DNA of 64,000 nucleotides from the NCBI GenBank assembly GCA_965243545.1, contig OZ251573.1, positions 3,968,001 to 4,032,000 of the forward strand, written 5' to 3'. The DNA is from CATQHW01 sp965243545 (GTDB taxonomy: Bacteria > Spirochaetota > Spirochaetia > SZUA-6 > Bin103). Under the pieces are notes generated by a model. That model saw nothing but the letters and a program-made list of their open reading frames with translations. It made no database searches and was not told the origin of the DNA. The number at the start of each line of letters is the position of its first letter. The first letter of the stretch is position 1. Of this stretch, positions 16,012-24,113 are shown piece after piece. The position numbers were made by a program, and so were the translations under genes.

Positions 16012-17462
16012 GCGGCGCGGGCGGCGCTGCCGCCGGGAGCGCCGGCGCCTGCGGAGGCGGGGGTCCGGGACTGGTCACGCTGGTCGGCGCCGGCCCCGGC
16101 GACCCCGGCCTGCTCACCGAGCGCGGCCGCGCGGCGCTGGCCGCCGCCGACGACGTGGTCTACGACGCGCTGGTCTCGGAGCGGATCGTCGCCGTGTGCG
16201 GCGGCCGGCGCCACTTCGTCGGCAAGCGCGCCGGCGCGCAGGCGCTGCCGCAGGCCGGCATCGAGGCGCTGCTGATCCGCCTGGCCGGCGCCGGCCGCCG
16301 CGTCTGCCGGCTCAAGGGCGGCGATCCGTTCCTGTTCGGACGCGGCGGCGAGGAGGTGGAGGCGCTGGAGCGCGCCGGCGTCGCCTACCGGGTGATCCCG
16401 GGCGTGACCGCCGCGCTGGGGGCGGCCGCCTATTGCGGCGCTCCGCTCACGCACCGCGAGCGCTCCTCCTCGGTGGCGTTCTGCACCGGCCACGCCGAAC
16501 CGGTGCCGGTGCCGGCCGCCGACACCATCGTCTATTACATGGCCGCCGCGCAGCTGGCGCGGGTCGCCGCGGCGGTGCTGGACGCCGGCTGGCCGGCGTC
16601 CACGCCGGTGCTGATCGTGCGCGACGCCACGCTGCCGCAGCAGCGGAGCACGGCGACCGACCTGGGCCGCATCCGCGGCGGCGCGGTCACCGCCGTTTCG
16701 CCCAGCGTGATCGTGGTGGGCGGCGCTGCGCGCTCCGGAGCGGGCGGCGGCTGGTACGCGCAACGCCGCAAGGTGCTGGTCACCGGCCTGCGCGCCGAGC
16801 CGTTCGCTCATCTGGGCGAGGTGATCCACACGCCGCTCATCGACACGGCGCCGGCCGCCGACCGGACCGCGGTGCGGCGCGCGATCGGCCGCCTGGGCGC
16901 AGGCCCGGCCGCCGGCGCCGGCGCCGGCGCCTTCGACCTCATCGCGTTCGCCAGCCGCCCGGCGGTCGAACACTTTGCCCGCGAGGTGCTCGACGCCGGC
17001 CGCGACGCGCGCGCCCTGGCGGGCGCAGCCATCGCCGCGTCCGGCGCGGCGACCGCCGCGGCGCTCGCCCGTTTCGGCCTGCGCGCCGACGTGACCGGCG
17101 ACGGATCGGGCGCCGGCGGGCTGGTGCGCGCCTGCGCCGCCGCCGGCGTGCGCGGCGCCCGCATCCTGCTGCCGGCCTCCGACCTGGCGCGGCCGGCGCT
17201 GGCCGACGGCCTGCGCGCGGCCGGCGCCCGGGTGGAGGTGGTCACCTGCTACCGCACCGTGCCACGCCCCGGCCCGGCGCGGCAGGAGCTGGCCGGCATC
17301 GACGACGCCGCCTTCTCCTCACCGTCCGGCGTGGCCGCCTTCCGTGCGCTGTACGGCGGCGATCTGCCGGCCGGCCTGCAGCTGCTCGCCCTGGGCGAAC
17401 TGACCGCGCAGGCGGCGCGCAACGCCTACCCGCACCGCGAGGTCAGCGTCCTGCCCACATAA
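16008..17462 (+). CDS. cobA-hemD: Uroporphyrinogen-III C-methyltransferase / uroporphyrinogen-III synthase fusion
   Basis: GTG 16008 overlaps the mnmA stop as GTGA and gives 484 residues (ATG 15972 is an alternative). The first half is SUMT: LVGAGPGDPGLLT near 25, VVYDALVS, and RLKGGDPFLFGRGGEE with the SAM-binding GGDP. The second half, after about residue 240, is a HemD fold (KVLVTGLRAE, AFASRPAVEHF, AASGAATAAAL, SSPSGVAAF). The fused enzyme closes hydroxymethylbilane to uroporphyrinogen III and methylates it to precorrin-2, feeding sirohaem or cobalamin synthesis. No other tetrapyrrole gene is in the window. Confidence 0.9.
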   Translation: MSGAGGAAAGSAGACGGGGPGLVTLVGAGPGDPGLLTERGRAALAAADDVVYDALVSERIVAVCGGRRHFVGKRAGAQALPQAGIEALLIRLAGAGRRVCRLKGGDPFLFGRGGEEVEALERAGVAYRVIPGVTAALGAAAYCGAPLTHRERSSSVAFCTGHAEPVPVPAADTIVYYMAAAQLARVAAAVLDAGWPASTPVLIVRDATLPQQRSTATDLGRIRGGAVTAVSPSVIVVGGAARSGAGGGWYAQRRKVLVTGLRAEPFAHLGEVIHTPLIDTAPAADRTAVRRAIGRLGAGPAAGAGAGAFDLIAFASRPAVEHFAREVLDAGRDARALAGAAIAASGAATAAALARFGLRADVTGDGSGAGGLVRACAAAGVRGARILLPASDLARPALADGLRAAGARVEVVTCYRTVPRPGPARQELAGIDDAAFSSPSGVAAFRALYGGDLPAGLQLLALGELTAQAARNAYPHREVSVLPT

Positions 17463-17519
17463 ACTCACGCCCGACGTTTTGCGCCAGCCGGGCGAGCGAG
17501 GGCGAGCCGACAGCGGCCG

Positions 17520-17792
17520 CTACGGACCGGCCGGGGCGGAAGGCGACTCGGCTCCGTGGTAGTCGGGCAGGTCGCGGCGGAGCAGTCGATCCTCCACCAC
17601 GGCCAAGCGAGTCTCCACGGCGCCAACGCGGTCACCCAACTTGCGAACCTCGGTTCCCAGGTCCTTTAAGTCGCCTTCAATGCGCTCGAGTGTCTTGGTG
17701 ACGTCCGAACGCCGATCACGCATCAGCGCTACCACCAGCGTCACTACCGCGACGACGGCCAGGATCATTACCGCTACGTCGCTTACTTCCAT
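17520..17792 (-). CDS. Small membrane-anchored coiled-coil protein
   Basis: 90 residues: an N-terminal membrane helix (about 6-23, VAVMILAVVAVVTLVVAL), then a heptad-rich region (about 27-70) with regular Leu/Val and charged residues, and a Pro-rich tail. I do not recognise a named family; the layout resembles small phage-holin-associated or uncharacterised coiled-coil membrane proteins. It lies downstream of era on the same strand and converges on cobA-hemD. A TAGCGT hexamer ends six bases before its ATG. Confidence 0.6.
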   Translation of the reverse strand: MEVSDVAVMILAVVAVVTLVVALMRDRRSDVTKTLERIEGDLKDLGTEVRKLGDRVGAVETRLAVVEDRLLRRDLPDYHGAESPSAPAGP

Positions 17793-17800
17793 GCGCTTAC

Positions 17801-17818
17801 GCTACCGCCGACGGTAGC
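17801..17818 (-). promoter_or_regulatory. Hairpin upstream of the small coiled-coil gene
   Basis: GCTACCG (17801-17807) and CGGTAGC (17812-17818) form a perfect 7-bp inverted repeat with a 4-base loop, eight bases upstream of ATG 17792 and 43 bases after era. There is no U-tract. It could be an mRNA-end hairpin for era or an operator. Confidence 0.45.
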
Positions 17819-17860
17819 CGGCGGGCAACTGCGGAGCTGCGCGGCTTCGCATAGCTCAGC

Positions 17861-18901
17861 TCAGCGGATCAGACGCCGCAGGAGCGCATGGTCGCGGCGC
17901 CAGTTGCGCTGCACCTTGACGCGCAGGTCGAGCCGCACCGGCAGCCCCAGCACCGAGCTCAGCTCGGCCTGCGCGCCGTTGCGGATGGCGGCGATGCGCC
18001 GGCCGCGCTCACCGATCACGATCCCCTTCTGCGAGTCGCGTTCGACGTTGACGAAGGCGCGGACCCAGACGCCGCGCGGGCCGCTCTCCAGGTCCGCCAA
18101 TTCCACGTAGATCGCCTGCGGCAGCTCCTGGCGCGTGGCGCGGATGGCGTGGCTGCGGATCACCTCGCCGATCCGCAGCGCCTGCGGCTGATCGGTGTAA
18201 CGGTCGTCCGCGTACATCGGCGGGCCGGGCGGGCTGAGCGCGATGAGCCGTTCGACCAGCTCCTCAACGCCGTCGCCGCGCACCCCCGAAACGCGGTGCG
18301 CGGGGCGGGCGGCCAGCGCCGGGGGGATGGCGGCGGCGCCCTCGCGGCCGGGCGCCGCCGGCCGGTCGGCCTTGCCGAGCGCCACCACCACGGCGCCGTC
18401 GAAGCCGGCCGCCAGCGCGGTGATGGCGTCCTCTTCCGCGCCGCCGGCGCGCGACGGATCGATCACCGCCAGCACCACGTCGACCTCGCGCAACGTCGCC
18501 GCGGTGAGCGCCTGCAGGCGGGCGTCGAACGGCCGCGGCGAATCCTGGAAGCCGGGCGTATCGATCAGCAGGAGCTGGCCGCCGGGGCGGGTGGCTATGC
18601 CGCGCACGCGCGACCGCGTGGTCTGCGGCGACGGCGCCACGATCGCCAGGTCGTGCCCGCACATGCGGTTGATGAGCGTCGACTTGCCGGCCGACGGCCG
18701 GCCGATCACCGCCACGGCGCCGCTCCGGTGCGCGCCGCCGGCGCCGGTCTGGTCTGCGCCCGCGTCTCCGGCGTCCGCGCGGCCCGCGCCCGGACCGCCC
18801 ACTCCCGGCCCGTCCGGGACGCCGCCGGCGCCCGCGCTATCGATCCTCGCTCTCCGGCGCGCACGGCCGGCGCGTCCGGTCGAGGACCGGCGGCGCTTCA
18901 C
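17861..18901 (-). CDS. era: GTPase Era
   Basis: 346 residues. After a low-complexity Gly/Ala/Arg extension of about 62 residues comes the GTPase domain: G1 GRPSAGKST at 67-75, G2 QTTRSRVRG, G3 DTPG. The C-terminal KH domain carries the usual IGERGRRIAAIRNGAQ-type GxxG. Era binds 16S rRNA and assists 30S assembly. The guanine-specificity G4 motif is unusual: where NKxD is expected the sequence is LGKADR, with Gly in place of Asn. The true start may be internal. The ATG overlaps the TetR stop as ATGA, so the two are coupled. Confidence 0.88.
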   Translation of the reverse strand: MKRRRSSTGRAGRARRRARIDSAGAGGVPDGPGVGGPGAGRADAGDAGADQTGAGGAHRSGAVAVIGRPSAGKSTLINRMCGHDLAIVAPSPQTTRSRVRGIATRPGGQLLLIDTPGFQDSPRPFDARLQALTAATLREVDVVLAVIDPSRAGGAEEDAITALAAGFDGAVVVALGKADRPAAPGREGAAAIPPALAARPAHRVSGVRGDGVEELVERLIALSPPGPPMYADDRYTDQPQALRIGEVIRSHAIRATRQELPQAIYVELADLESGPRGVWVRAFVNVERDSQKGIVIGERGRRIAAIRNGAQAELSSVLGLPVRLDLRVKVQRNWRRDHALLRRLIR

Positions 18902-19638
18902 GGCTCCCGCACCTCCCGCGCGCGCGCCGGCCGCCGCGGCCGGCGCCGGCCGACGCCGCCCATGCCGGGGCCGGCCCCGCCTTCGCCGTGCAGACGCATG
19001 GCGTCCAGGCGGTTGACCCGGCCGCTCAGGGTGAGCCGGCGGCGCAGTCCCCGTTCCATCAGCAACAGCACGTCCTGGGTCAGCTCCTCGATGCGGTCGT
19101 TGCCGATCTCGGTCAACAGCGCGCCGTAGACGGTCACCAGCAGGCGGCGCGCGTCGTGGTACCGGCCGACGCGGAAGGCGCGGCGGCGGCTGCCGTCCGA
19201 CAGGATGGCGTCGATCATCTCGCCGACCGCGGACAGCAGCAGGCGGCGGCGCCGGTCGCGCTCCTCCGGCGACGGAAAGCCGAACCGGCGCGCGCCGGTG
19301 AGCACGCCGAGCAGCAGCGGGTTGCCGCGCAGCCCCAGGGTGATGAACCGGTACAGCGCCTTGAGCTGGTTCATCGGGTTCTTGAAGCGGGCGATCACCT
19401 GCCGCGCCTGCCCGATCCCCTGCTCGGCGGCGCGGTCCAGGATGACGCCGAAGAAGGTCTCCTTGTCCGGGAAGTGGTTGTAGAACGATCCGGTGGAGAC
19501 GCCCACGGCGTCGGCCACCTCGGCGATGGTCACGCCGCGGTAGCCGTGCTCGGCGAACAGCCGCTCGCCGGCCTGCAGGAGCTGCTCGCGGCGGCCCTTG
19601 CGGCCGGGCGCGGCTGCGGCGGCCGACCCCTCCAACAT
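18898..19638 (-). CDS. TetR/AcrR-family transcriptional regulator
   Basis: 246 residues. The N-terminal HTH is complete: LLQAGERLFAEHGYRGVTIA then VADAVGVSTGSFYNHFPDKE (about 20-63). The C-terminal ligand domain is helical, and a basic Arg-rich tail follows. It is upstream of era and overlaps it. The promoter region at 19645-19667 holds a perfect inverted repeat that could be its operator. The divergent alpha-oxoamine synthase at 19857 is the other likely target. Confidence 0.88.
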   Translation of the reverse strand: MLEGSAAAAAPGRKGRREQLLQAGERLFAEHGYRGVTIAEVADAVGVSTGSFYNHFPDKETFFGVILDRAAEQGIGQARQVIARFKNPMNQLKALYRFITLGLRGNPLLLGVLTGARRFGFPSPEERDRRRRLLLSAVGEMIDAILSDGSRRRAFRVGRYHDARRLLVTVYGALLTEIGNDRIEELTQDVLLLMERGLRRRLTLSGRVNRLDAMRLHGEGGAGPGMGGVGRRRPRRPARAREVREP

Positions 19639-19644
19639 AGCGGG

Positions 19645-19667
19645 TGAATATTACGTTCAGATATTCA
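19645..19667. promoter_or_regulatory. Inverted repeat, candidate TetR operator
   Basis: TGAATAT (19645-19651) and ATATTCA (19661-19667) are exact inverted 7-mers separated by nine bases, a half-site distance common for TetR dimers. The site is strikingly AT-rich in this sequence. It covers a minus-strand TAATAT -10 candidate for the regulator itself, so autorepression is plausible. Confidence 0.55.
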
Positions 19668-19856
19668 GTACGGCTACCGCGCGATCCGCAGGAGATTTAC
19701 CGGCCGCAGGCGAAAAAACGGGGCCGTGAGGCAATCCCCGGCCGCCGGCCCCTTGCCAACCGCCCGCGCGGCGATTGCCGGGCGCGGCGCGGACCGGCAG
19801 GATGCCGCCATGATCAACGCGGCCACGATACGCCATTCGCCCCGGAACTGCGCGCC

Positions 19857-21098
19857 GTGACCGACCTGTTCGCCAAGTGTCACGGCGACGGCGGCTACTT
19901 CGGCCAGTTCCGGGCCGCCGGCGACCGGTACTTCTCGCAGCCGATCCTGGACACCGCGCCCGGCCCGCACATGGAGTTCGGCGGCCGGCCGGTCATCATG
20001 TGGTCGGTCAACAGCTACCTCGGCCTCACCGGCAACCGGCGCATCCGCGAGCGGGCGCAGGCGGCTCTAGCGCGCTACGGCACCTGGTCGCCGATGGGAT
20101 CGCGCATGCTCACCGGCAACACGCACGCGCACGTCGCGCTGGAGGAGCGGCTGGCCGGCTACTGCGGCAAGCCGGCCGCGGTGCTCTTCAACTACGGCTA
20201 CCTCGGCGTGGTCGGCACCATCTCCGCGCTGATCGGACCCCATGACGAGGTGATCATCGACAAGCTGTCGCACGCGTCGATGATCGACGGCACGGTGCTG
20301 GCCATGGCCGGGCGCCGCTTCCGGCCGTTCCGGCACAACGACCTCGACAGCCTGGAGCGGCAGCTTTCCGCCTCCGCCAAGCGCGAGCGCGGCGGCGCGC
20401 TGGTGGTGGTCGAGGGGGTGTACGGCATGCGCGGCGACCTGGCCGACCTGCCCGGCATCTGCGCGCTGGCCAAACGCTACGGGGCGCGGGTCTACGTCGA
20501 CGACGCGCACGGCTTCGGCGTCATGGGCGCGACCGGCCGCGGCACCGGCGAACACTTCGGCGTCCGGGACGAGATCGACCTCTACTTCGGCACCTTCGCC
20601 AAGGCGTTCGCCGCCATCGGCGGCGTCACCGCCGGCGATCCGGCGGTGTGCGACTACGTCCGTTACAACGCCCGCACCAACGTGTTCGCCAAGAGCCTGC
20701 CGATGATCTACGTGGAGGCGCTGGACGCCACCCTGGACGAGATCGAGGCCCACCCCGAGTACCGCGAGCGGATGTGGCATATCGCCCGGCTGCTGCAGGA
20801 CGGCCTGCGCGAGCTCGGTTTCGACCTGGGGGACACCGCGTCGCCGATCACGCCGGTCTACGTGCCGACCGGCCAGGAAGAGACCGGCATGGCGATCATG
20901 CGCACGTTGCGCGACCGCTACGGCATCTTCTGCTCCGGCGTCACCTACCCGGTCACCCCGCGCGGCGTCCACCTCTACCGCATGATCCCCACCGCCGCCC
21001 ATACCGAGGAGGACGTGGCGGTGACGCTGGCCGCCTTCAAGGCGATCCGCGACCAGTTCGGGTTGGACCTGACGACCTGGCAGGCCAAGGCCGTCTGA
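19857..21098 (+). CDS. PLP-dependent alpha-oxoamine synthase family acyltransferase
   Basis: GTG 19857 gives 413 residues. MWSVNSYLGLTGNRRIRERA near 42 and GSRMLTGNTHAHVALEERLA near 82 are typical of the family that includes KBL, BioF, HemA and serine palmitoyltransferase. VDDAHGFGVMG holds Asp216 and His218 for the PLP ring, and TFAKAF contains the PLP lysine Lys249. It condenses an amino acid with an acyl-CoA. Which amino acid (Gly, Ala or Ser) cannot be told; no bio or hem neighbours help. The 19668-19856 stretch upstream has no coding signal I trust. Confidence 0.85.
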   Translation: MTDLFAKCHGDGGYFGQFRAAGDRYFSQPILDTAPGPHMEFGGRPVIMWSVNSYLGLTGNRRIRERAQAALARYGTWSPMGSRMLTGNTHAHVALEERLAGYCGKPAAVLFNYGYLGVVGTISALIGPHDEVIIDKLSHASMIDGTVLAMAGRRFRPFRHNDLDSLERQLSASAKRERGGALVVVEGVYGMRGDLADLPGICALAKRYGARVYVDDAHGFGVMGATGRGTGEHFGVRDEIDLYFGTFAKAFAAIGGVTAGDPAVCDYVRYNARTNVFAKSLPMIYVEALDATLDEIEAHPEYRERMWHIARLLQDGLRELGFDLGDTASPITPVYVPTGQEETGMAIMRTLRDRYGIFCSGVTYPVTPRGVHLYRMIPTAAHTEEDVAVTLAAFKAIRDQFGLDLTTWQAKAV

Positions 21099-22111
21099 GC
21101 GCCGCCCGCCCCGCCGCGCTGGCGGCCGCAGCCGGCCTGCTGGCGCTCACCGGCTGCGGGCTGCGGGAGTTCCGCACCGAGTTCCGGTCGATGTCCACGG
21201 ACGTGCGCGTCACCGCGTACGCCCGCCGCGCGCCGGCGTGGGACGAGTTGCGCGCCGCCGCGGCGGTGTGGGCCGGCCATCTCGACCACCGCCGGGACGG
21301 CTCGGCGGCGGCGGTCCTCAACGAAACAGGCGCCCTGCCGCCGGGCGCCGCCGGCGAGCCGTTGCTGCGCGCGGTGCTGACCGGCGCGGTGCGCGCGGCC
21401 GCCCGCACCGGCGGCGCGTTCGATCCGACCATCCTGCCGGTGGCGCGGCTGTGGGACTTCGACGCCGGCGCCGGCCGGACCCGCGACCGCCTGCCGGCCG
21501 CCGAGGAGCTGGCGGCCGCGGTGGCGCTGGTCGACTACACCGCCATCGGCGTGACCGGCGCCCTCTCCCTGGCGCCGGGCCGGCAGGTCGACCTGGGCGG
21601 GATCGGCAAGGGCGCGGTGGTCGACCTGATCGCCGAGCACCTGGCCGAGCGCGGCGTCGAACGGTTTCTGGTGGAGGCCGGCGGCGATCTGCTGGTCGCC
21701 GGCCTCAAGCCCGGCGAGCGCCGGTGGCGGATCGCCGTCCAGCACCCGCGCGGCGACGCGCTGCCGCTGGCGGTCCTGGAGATCGGCGCCGCCGGGCAGC
21801 GGCGCGCGGTGGTCACTTCCGGCGACTACGAGCGGTACGTGGTGGTCGACGGCGTCCGCTACCACCACATCCTGGACCCGGCGACCGGCCGGCCGGCGCG
21901 CGCGTCGGTATCGGTGACCGTGATCGCCGCCGGCGCCGCCGAAGCGGACGCGCTGGCCACCGGCCTGTTCGTGGCCGGGCCGGCCGGCCTGCGCTGGTTC
22001 GACGGCGACCCCGGCGTCCAGGCGCTGGTCGTCACCGAATCCGGCGGAGCGCTGCGCGCGCACGCCACCGGCGGCTTCCCGGCGGCCGTCGGCGACCTCA
22101 ACCTCGACTGA
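21095..22111 (+). CDS. apbE: FAD:protein FMN transferase (ApbE-type lipoprotein)
   Basis: About 338 residues with an N-terminal lipoprotein signal ending LLALTGC (Cys21). FRSMSTDVRVTAYA, GAFDPTILPVARLWDF, VDLGGIGKGAVVD and VEAGGDLLVAG are ApbE motifs. VTSGDYERY and HHILDPATGRPA complete the FAD/metal site. The enzyme covalently attaches FMN to Thr of extracytoplasmic flavoproteins. No ATG, GTG or TTG precedes the signal peptide in frame. The likely start is CTG at 21095, overlapping the upstream TGA as CTGA, parallel to the GTGA overlaps elsewhere here. Confidence 0.88.
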   Translation: MSAARPAALAAAAGLLALTGCGLREFRTEFRSMSTDVRVTAYARRAPAWDELRAAAAVWAGHLDHRRDGSAAAVLNETGALPPGAAGEPLLRAVLTGAVRAAARTGGAFDPTILPVARLWDFDAGAGRTRDRLPAAEELAAAVALVDYTAIGVTGALSLAPGRQVDLGGIGKGAVVDLIAEHLAERGVERFLVEAGGDLLVAGLKPGERRWRIAVQHPRGDALPLAVLEIGAAGQRRAVVTSGDYERYVVVDGVRYHHILDPATGRPARASVSVTVIAAGAAEADALATGLFVAGPAGLRWFDGDPGVQALVVTESGGALRAHATGGFPAAVGDLNLD

Positions 22112-22126
22112 GCGCCGCTGCCGATC

Positions 22127-22156
22127 TTGGCCGCCGCCCGGCCGCGGGGCTATATT
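22127..22156 (+). promoter_or_regulatory. Promoter of atypical clpP
   Basis: TTGGCC (22127-22132), an 18-base spacer and TATATT (22151-22156) precede a GGAGG ribosome-binding site at 22163-22167 and the ATG at 22174. Unlike many genes here, this one has a normal Shine-Dalgarno. Confidence 0.5.
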
Positions 22157-22173
22157 TGCCGGCGGAGGCTGCA

Positions 22174-22842
22174 ATGCATGTATCGGGCCGCGCCCCGGAG
22201 CCGCCGCGCCGCTGGCTGGACCACCGGTTGGACGACGACGACGAGACGGACGACGACGAGGAAGAAGAGCGCGACGGGGAGCGCGGCGACCGCGACGGGG
22301 ACGGCGACGACCTGGCCGGCCGGCTGCTCAAGAGCCGCTCGGTGCTGATCTCGGGCGAGATCAACAAGCGCTTGGCGGAACGGGTGATCAAGCAGCTGAT
22401 CCTGCTGGAGGAAGACGGCGGCGACCCGATCCGGGTCTTCATCGACTCCCCCGGCGGCGACGCCGACGCCGGCTACGCGGTCTTCGACATGCTCCGCTTC
22501 GTGGAGCCGCCGGTGATCACCATCGGCATGGGGCTGGTCGCCAGCGCCGCCGCCATCGTGCTGCTGGCCGCCTCCCGCGACCGCCGGGTCGGACTGCCCA
22601 ACTCCCACTACCTGATCCATCAGCCGCTGTCGGGCATCCGCGGCGTCGCCACCGAGATCGAGATACACGCCCGGGAGCTCGAGAAGCTGCGCTCCAAGAT
22701 CAACCGCATGATCGCCGACGAGACCGGCCAGAAGCTCGACAAGGTGGAGCGCGACACCGACCGCGACTACTGGCTCAGCGCCGAGGAGGCGCAGGAGTAC
22801 GGGCTGGTGTCGCGCATCGTCGCCAACCGCAAGGAACTGTAG
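22174..22842 (+). CDS. Atypical ClpP-family serine protease with acidic N-terminal tail
   Basis: 222 residues from ATG 22174. The catalytic triad is intact: Ser124 (LVASAAAIV), His149 (LIHQPLSG) and Asp198 (DTDRDYWLS), with the same 25- and 49-residue spacing as the canonical ClpP at 63037. IDSPGGDADAGYAVFDMLR is the substrate-channel region. The first 45 residues are a highly acidic Asp/Glu/Arg tail, longer than the ClpP propeptide. Spirochaetes often have two ClpPs; this would be the second subunit type. It stands alone with no Clp ATPase nearby. Confidence 0.88.
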   Translation: MHVSGRAPEPPRRWLDHRLDDDDETDDDEEEERDGERGDRDGDGDDLAGRLLKSRSVLISGEINKRLAERVIKQLILLEEDGGDPIRVFIDSPGGDADAGYAVFDMLRFVEPPVITIGMGLVASAAAIVLLAASRDRRVGLPNSHYLIHQPLSGIRGVATEIEIHARELEKLRSKINRMIADETGQKLDKVERDTDRDYWLSAEEAQEYGLVSRIVANRKEL

Positions 22843-22894
22843 CCCCCGGCCCCCGGCGTGAAGCGGCGCGGACGCCGCGCGCGCTATCTGGGGC

Positions 22895-24004
22895 ATGAGA
22901 TGGAAACAGTCCGCATTGCTCCTGCTGATCGCGTTCGCGCCGCCGGCCGCGGGGGAGCCGCTCAGCGTGCTCTCCTACAACGTACAGAACCTGTTCGACG
23001 CCGCCGAGCAGGGCGCCGAGTACGACGACTTCCGCGCCGGCCGCTGGGACGCCGCCCGCTACGCCGAGCGCCTGACGCAGATCGCCGCCGTGCTGCGCGC
23101 GGCGCCGCCGGGCGGCGCCGACGTGGTCGCCCTGCAGGAGGTGGAGAACCGCGCCGCCGCCCTCGACTTGCGCGACCGCCTGCGCGGCCTGCGCTACCGG
23201 TACGCGGTCGCCTTTCCCAATGACGGCGCCGATCTCGGCCTCACCCTCACCCCGGTGGTGCTGTCCCGCGTGCCGGTGCTGCGCGTGCGCCTGCACCAGG
23301 TGTGGCACGACGGCCGCTACCTGCGGCCGATCGTGGAGGTGGCGCTCGACGCCGGCGGCGGCCGGCCGCTGTACCTGTTCAACAATCACTGGAAGTCCAA
23401 GCTCGGCGGCGCGGAACAGACCGAGCCGGCCCGCCGCGCGGCGGCCGCCGTGCTGGCCGCCCGCCTGCGCGAGCTGCAACGCGCCGATCCGGCCGCCGAC
23501 GTGCTGATCGCCGGCGACCTCAACGAGGACGTGGACGAGCACGCCGCCGCCCCGTACCCGACCGCCCTGTATCCGGCCGCGCTCGTCTTGCGCTCCGCTC
23601 CGGCGGCCGGGGGGCCGGCGGCAGCCGGATCGGAGGCGGCCGGGCCGGAAGCGACGGGGGATGCTGCGGGACTGGAGGCGGCCGGCCCGGCGGGCGGACT
23701 GGCGCTCACCGGGCGGCCGTTCGCGCCGGCCGCGGCCGGCGGCGTGGTGCTGTACAGCCCCTGGCTGGAGCTGCCGGCCGCCGAGCGCGGCACGGTGGTG
23801 CACCGCGGCGAATGGGGTACGCCCGACCACTTCCTGCTGAGCGCCGGGCTGTTCGACCGCGCCGGCCTCTGGTACCGGCCGGGCGACTTTGCCGTGATCC
23901 GCGACGGCCTGGTCTCCGCGGCCGGCCACCCGCGGCGCTGGACCGGATCGTACGGGCAATCCGATCACCTGCCGATCGTGCTCTACCTGCGCCGCGGCCC
24001 GTAG
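22895..24004 (+). CDS. Secreted endonuclease/exonuclease/phosphatase-family protein
   Basis: 369 residues with a signal peptide (ALLLLIAFAPPAAGEP). EEP motifs: LSVLSYNVQNLFD (metal-site Asn), VALQEVENRAA (catalytic Glu), NNHWKSKLGG, IAGDLNEDVDE (GDxN) and YGQSDHLPIVLYL (SDH). The fold cleaves phosphodiesters in nucleic acids, phospholipids or similar. Secretion suggests a periplasmic or surface nuclease. An Ala/Gly-rich repeat insert of about 40 residues lies in the second half (23600-23700). TATCTG sits a few bases before the ATG, another candidate leaderless start. Confidence 0.82.
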   Translation: MRWKQSALLLLIAFAPPAAGEPLSVLSYNVQNLFDAAEQGAEYDDFRAGRWDAARYAERLTQIAAVLRAAPPGGADVVALQEVENRAAALDLRDRLRGLRYRYAVAFPNDGADLGLTLTPVVLSRVPVLRVRLHQVWHDGRYLRPIVEVALDAGGGRPLYLFNNHWKSKLGGAEQTEPARRAAAAVLAARLRELQRADPAADVLIAGDLNEDVDEHAAAPYPTALYPAALVLRSAPAAGGPAAAGSEAAGPEATGDAAGLEAAGPAGGLALTGRPFAPAAAGGVVLYSPWLELPAAERGTVVHRGEWGTPDHFLLSAGLFDRAGLWYRPGDFAVIRDGLVSAAGHPRRWTGSYGQSDHLPIVLYLRRGP

Positions 24005-24099
24005 GCCGGTCGGCCGCCGCCTGATCGGCCCGCTCAGGCGGCGCGGTCCGCGGTCCGCCCGCTCCGGCGTCCGCCTGAGCAACCGGCCGTCCGGCGCGC

Positions 24100-24105
24100 T
24101 ACACT
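24100..24105 (+). promoter_or_regulatory. -10 element eight bases before argJ ATG
   Basis: TACACT ends eight bases before ATG 24114; no Shine-Dalgarno lies between, so a leaderless or near-leaderless mRNA is predicted. Confidence 0.45.
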
Positions 24106-24113
24106 GGACGCCG

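Noticed and set aside
15918..16973. Long minus-strand open frame (351 codons) over cobA-hemD, and similar frames over argJ (24099-25421) and the PGM gene (55760-57247)
   Set aside because: These are antisense shadows produced by high GC and lack of stops; products are Arg/Gly/Ala-rich with no recognisable domain, while the opposite strand carries clear conserved enzymes.
19644..19856. Upstream extension of the alpha-oxoamine synthase frame back to 19644
   Set aside because: The translated stretch is basic and unlike the family, and it overlaps the TetR operator region; GTG 19857 matches the family N-terminus.
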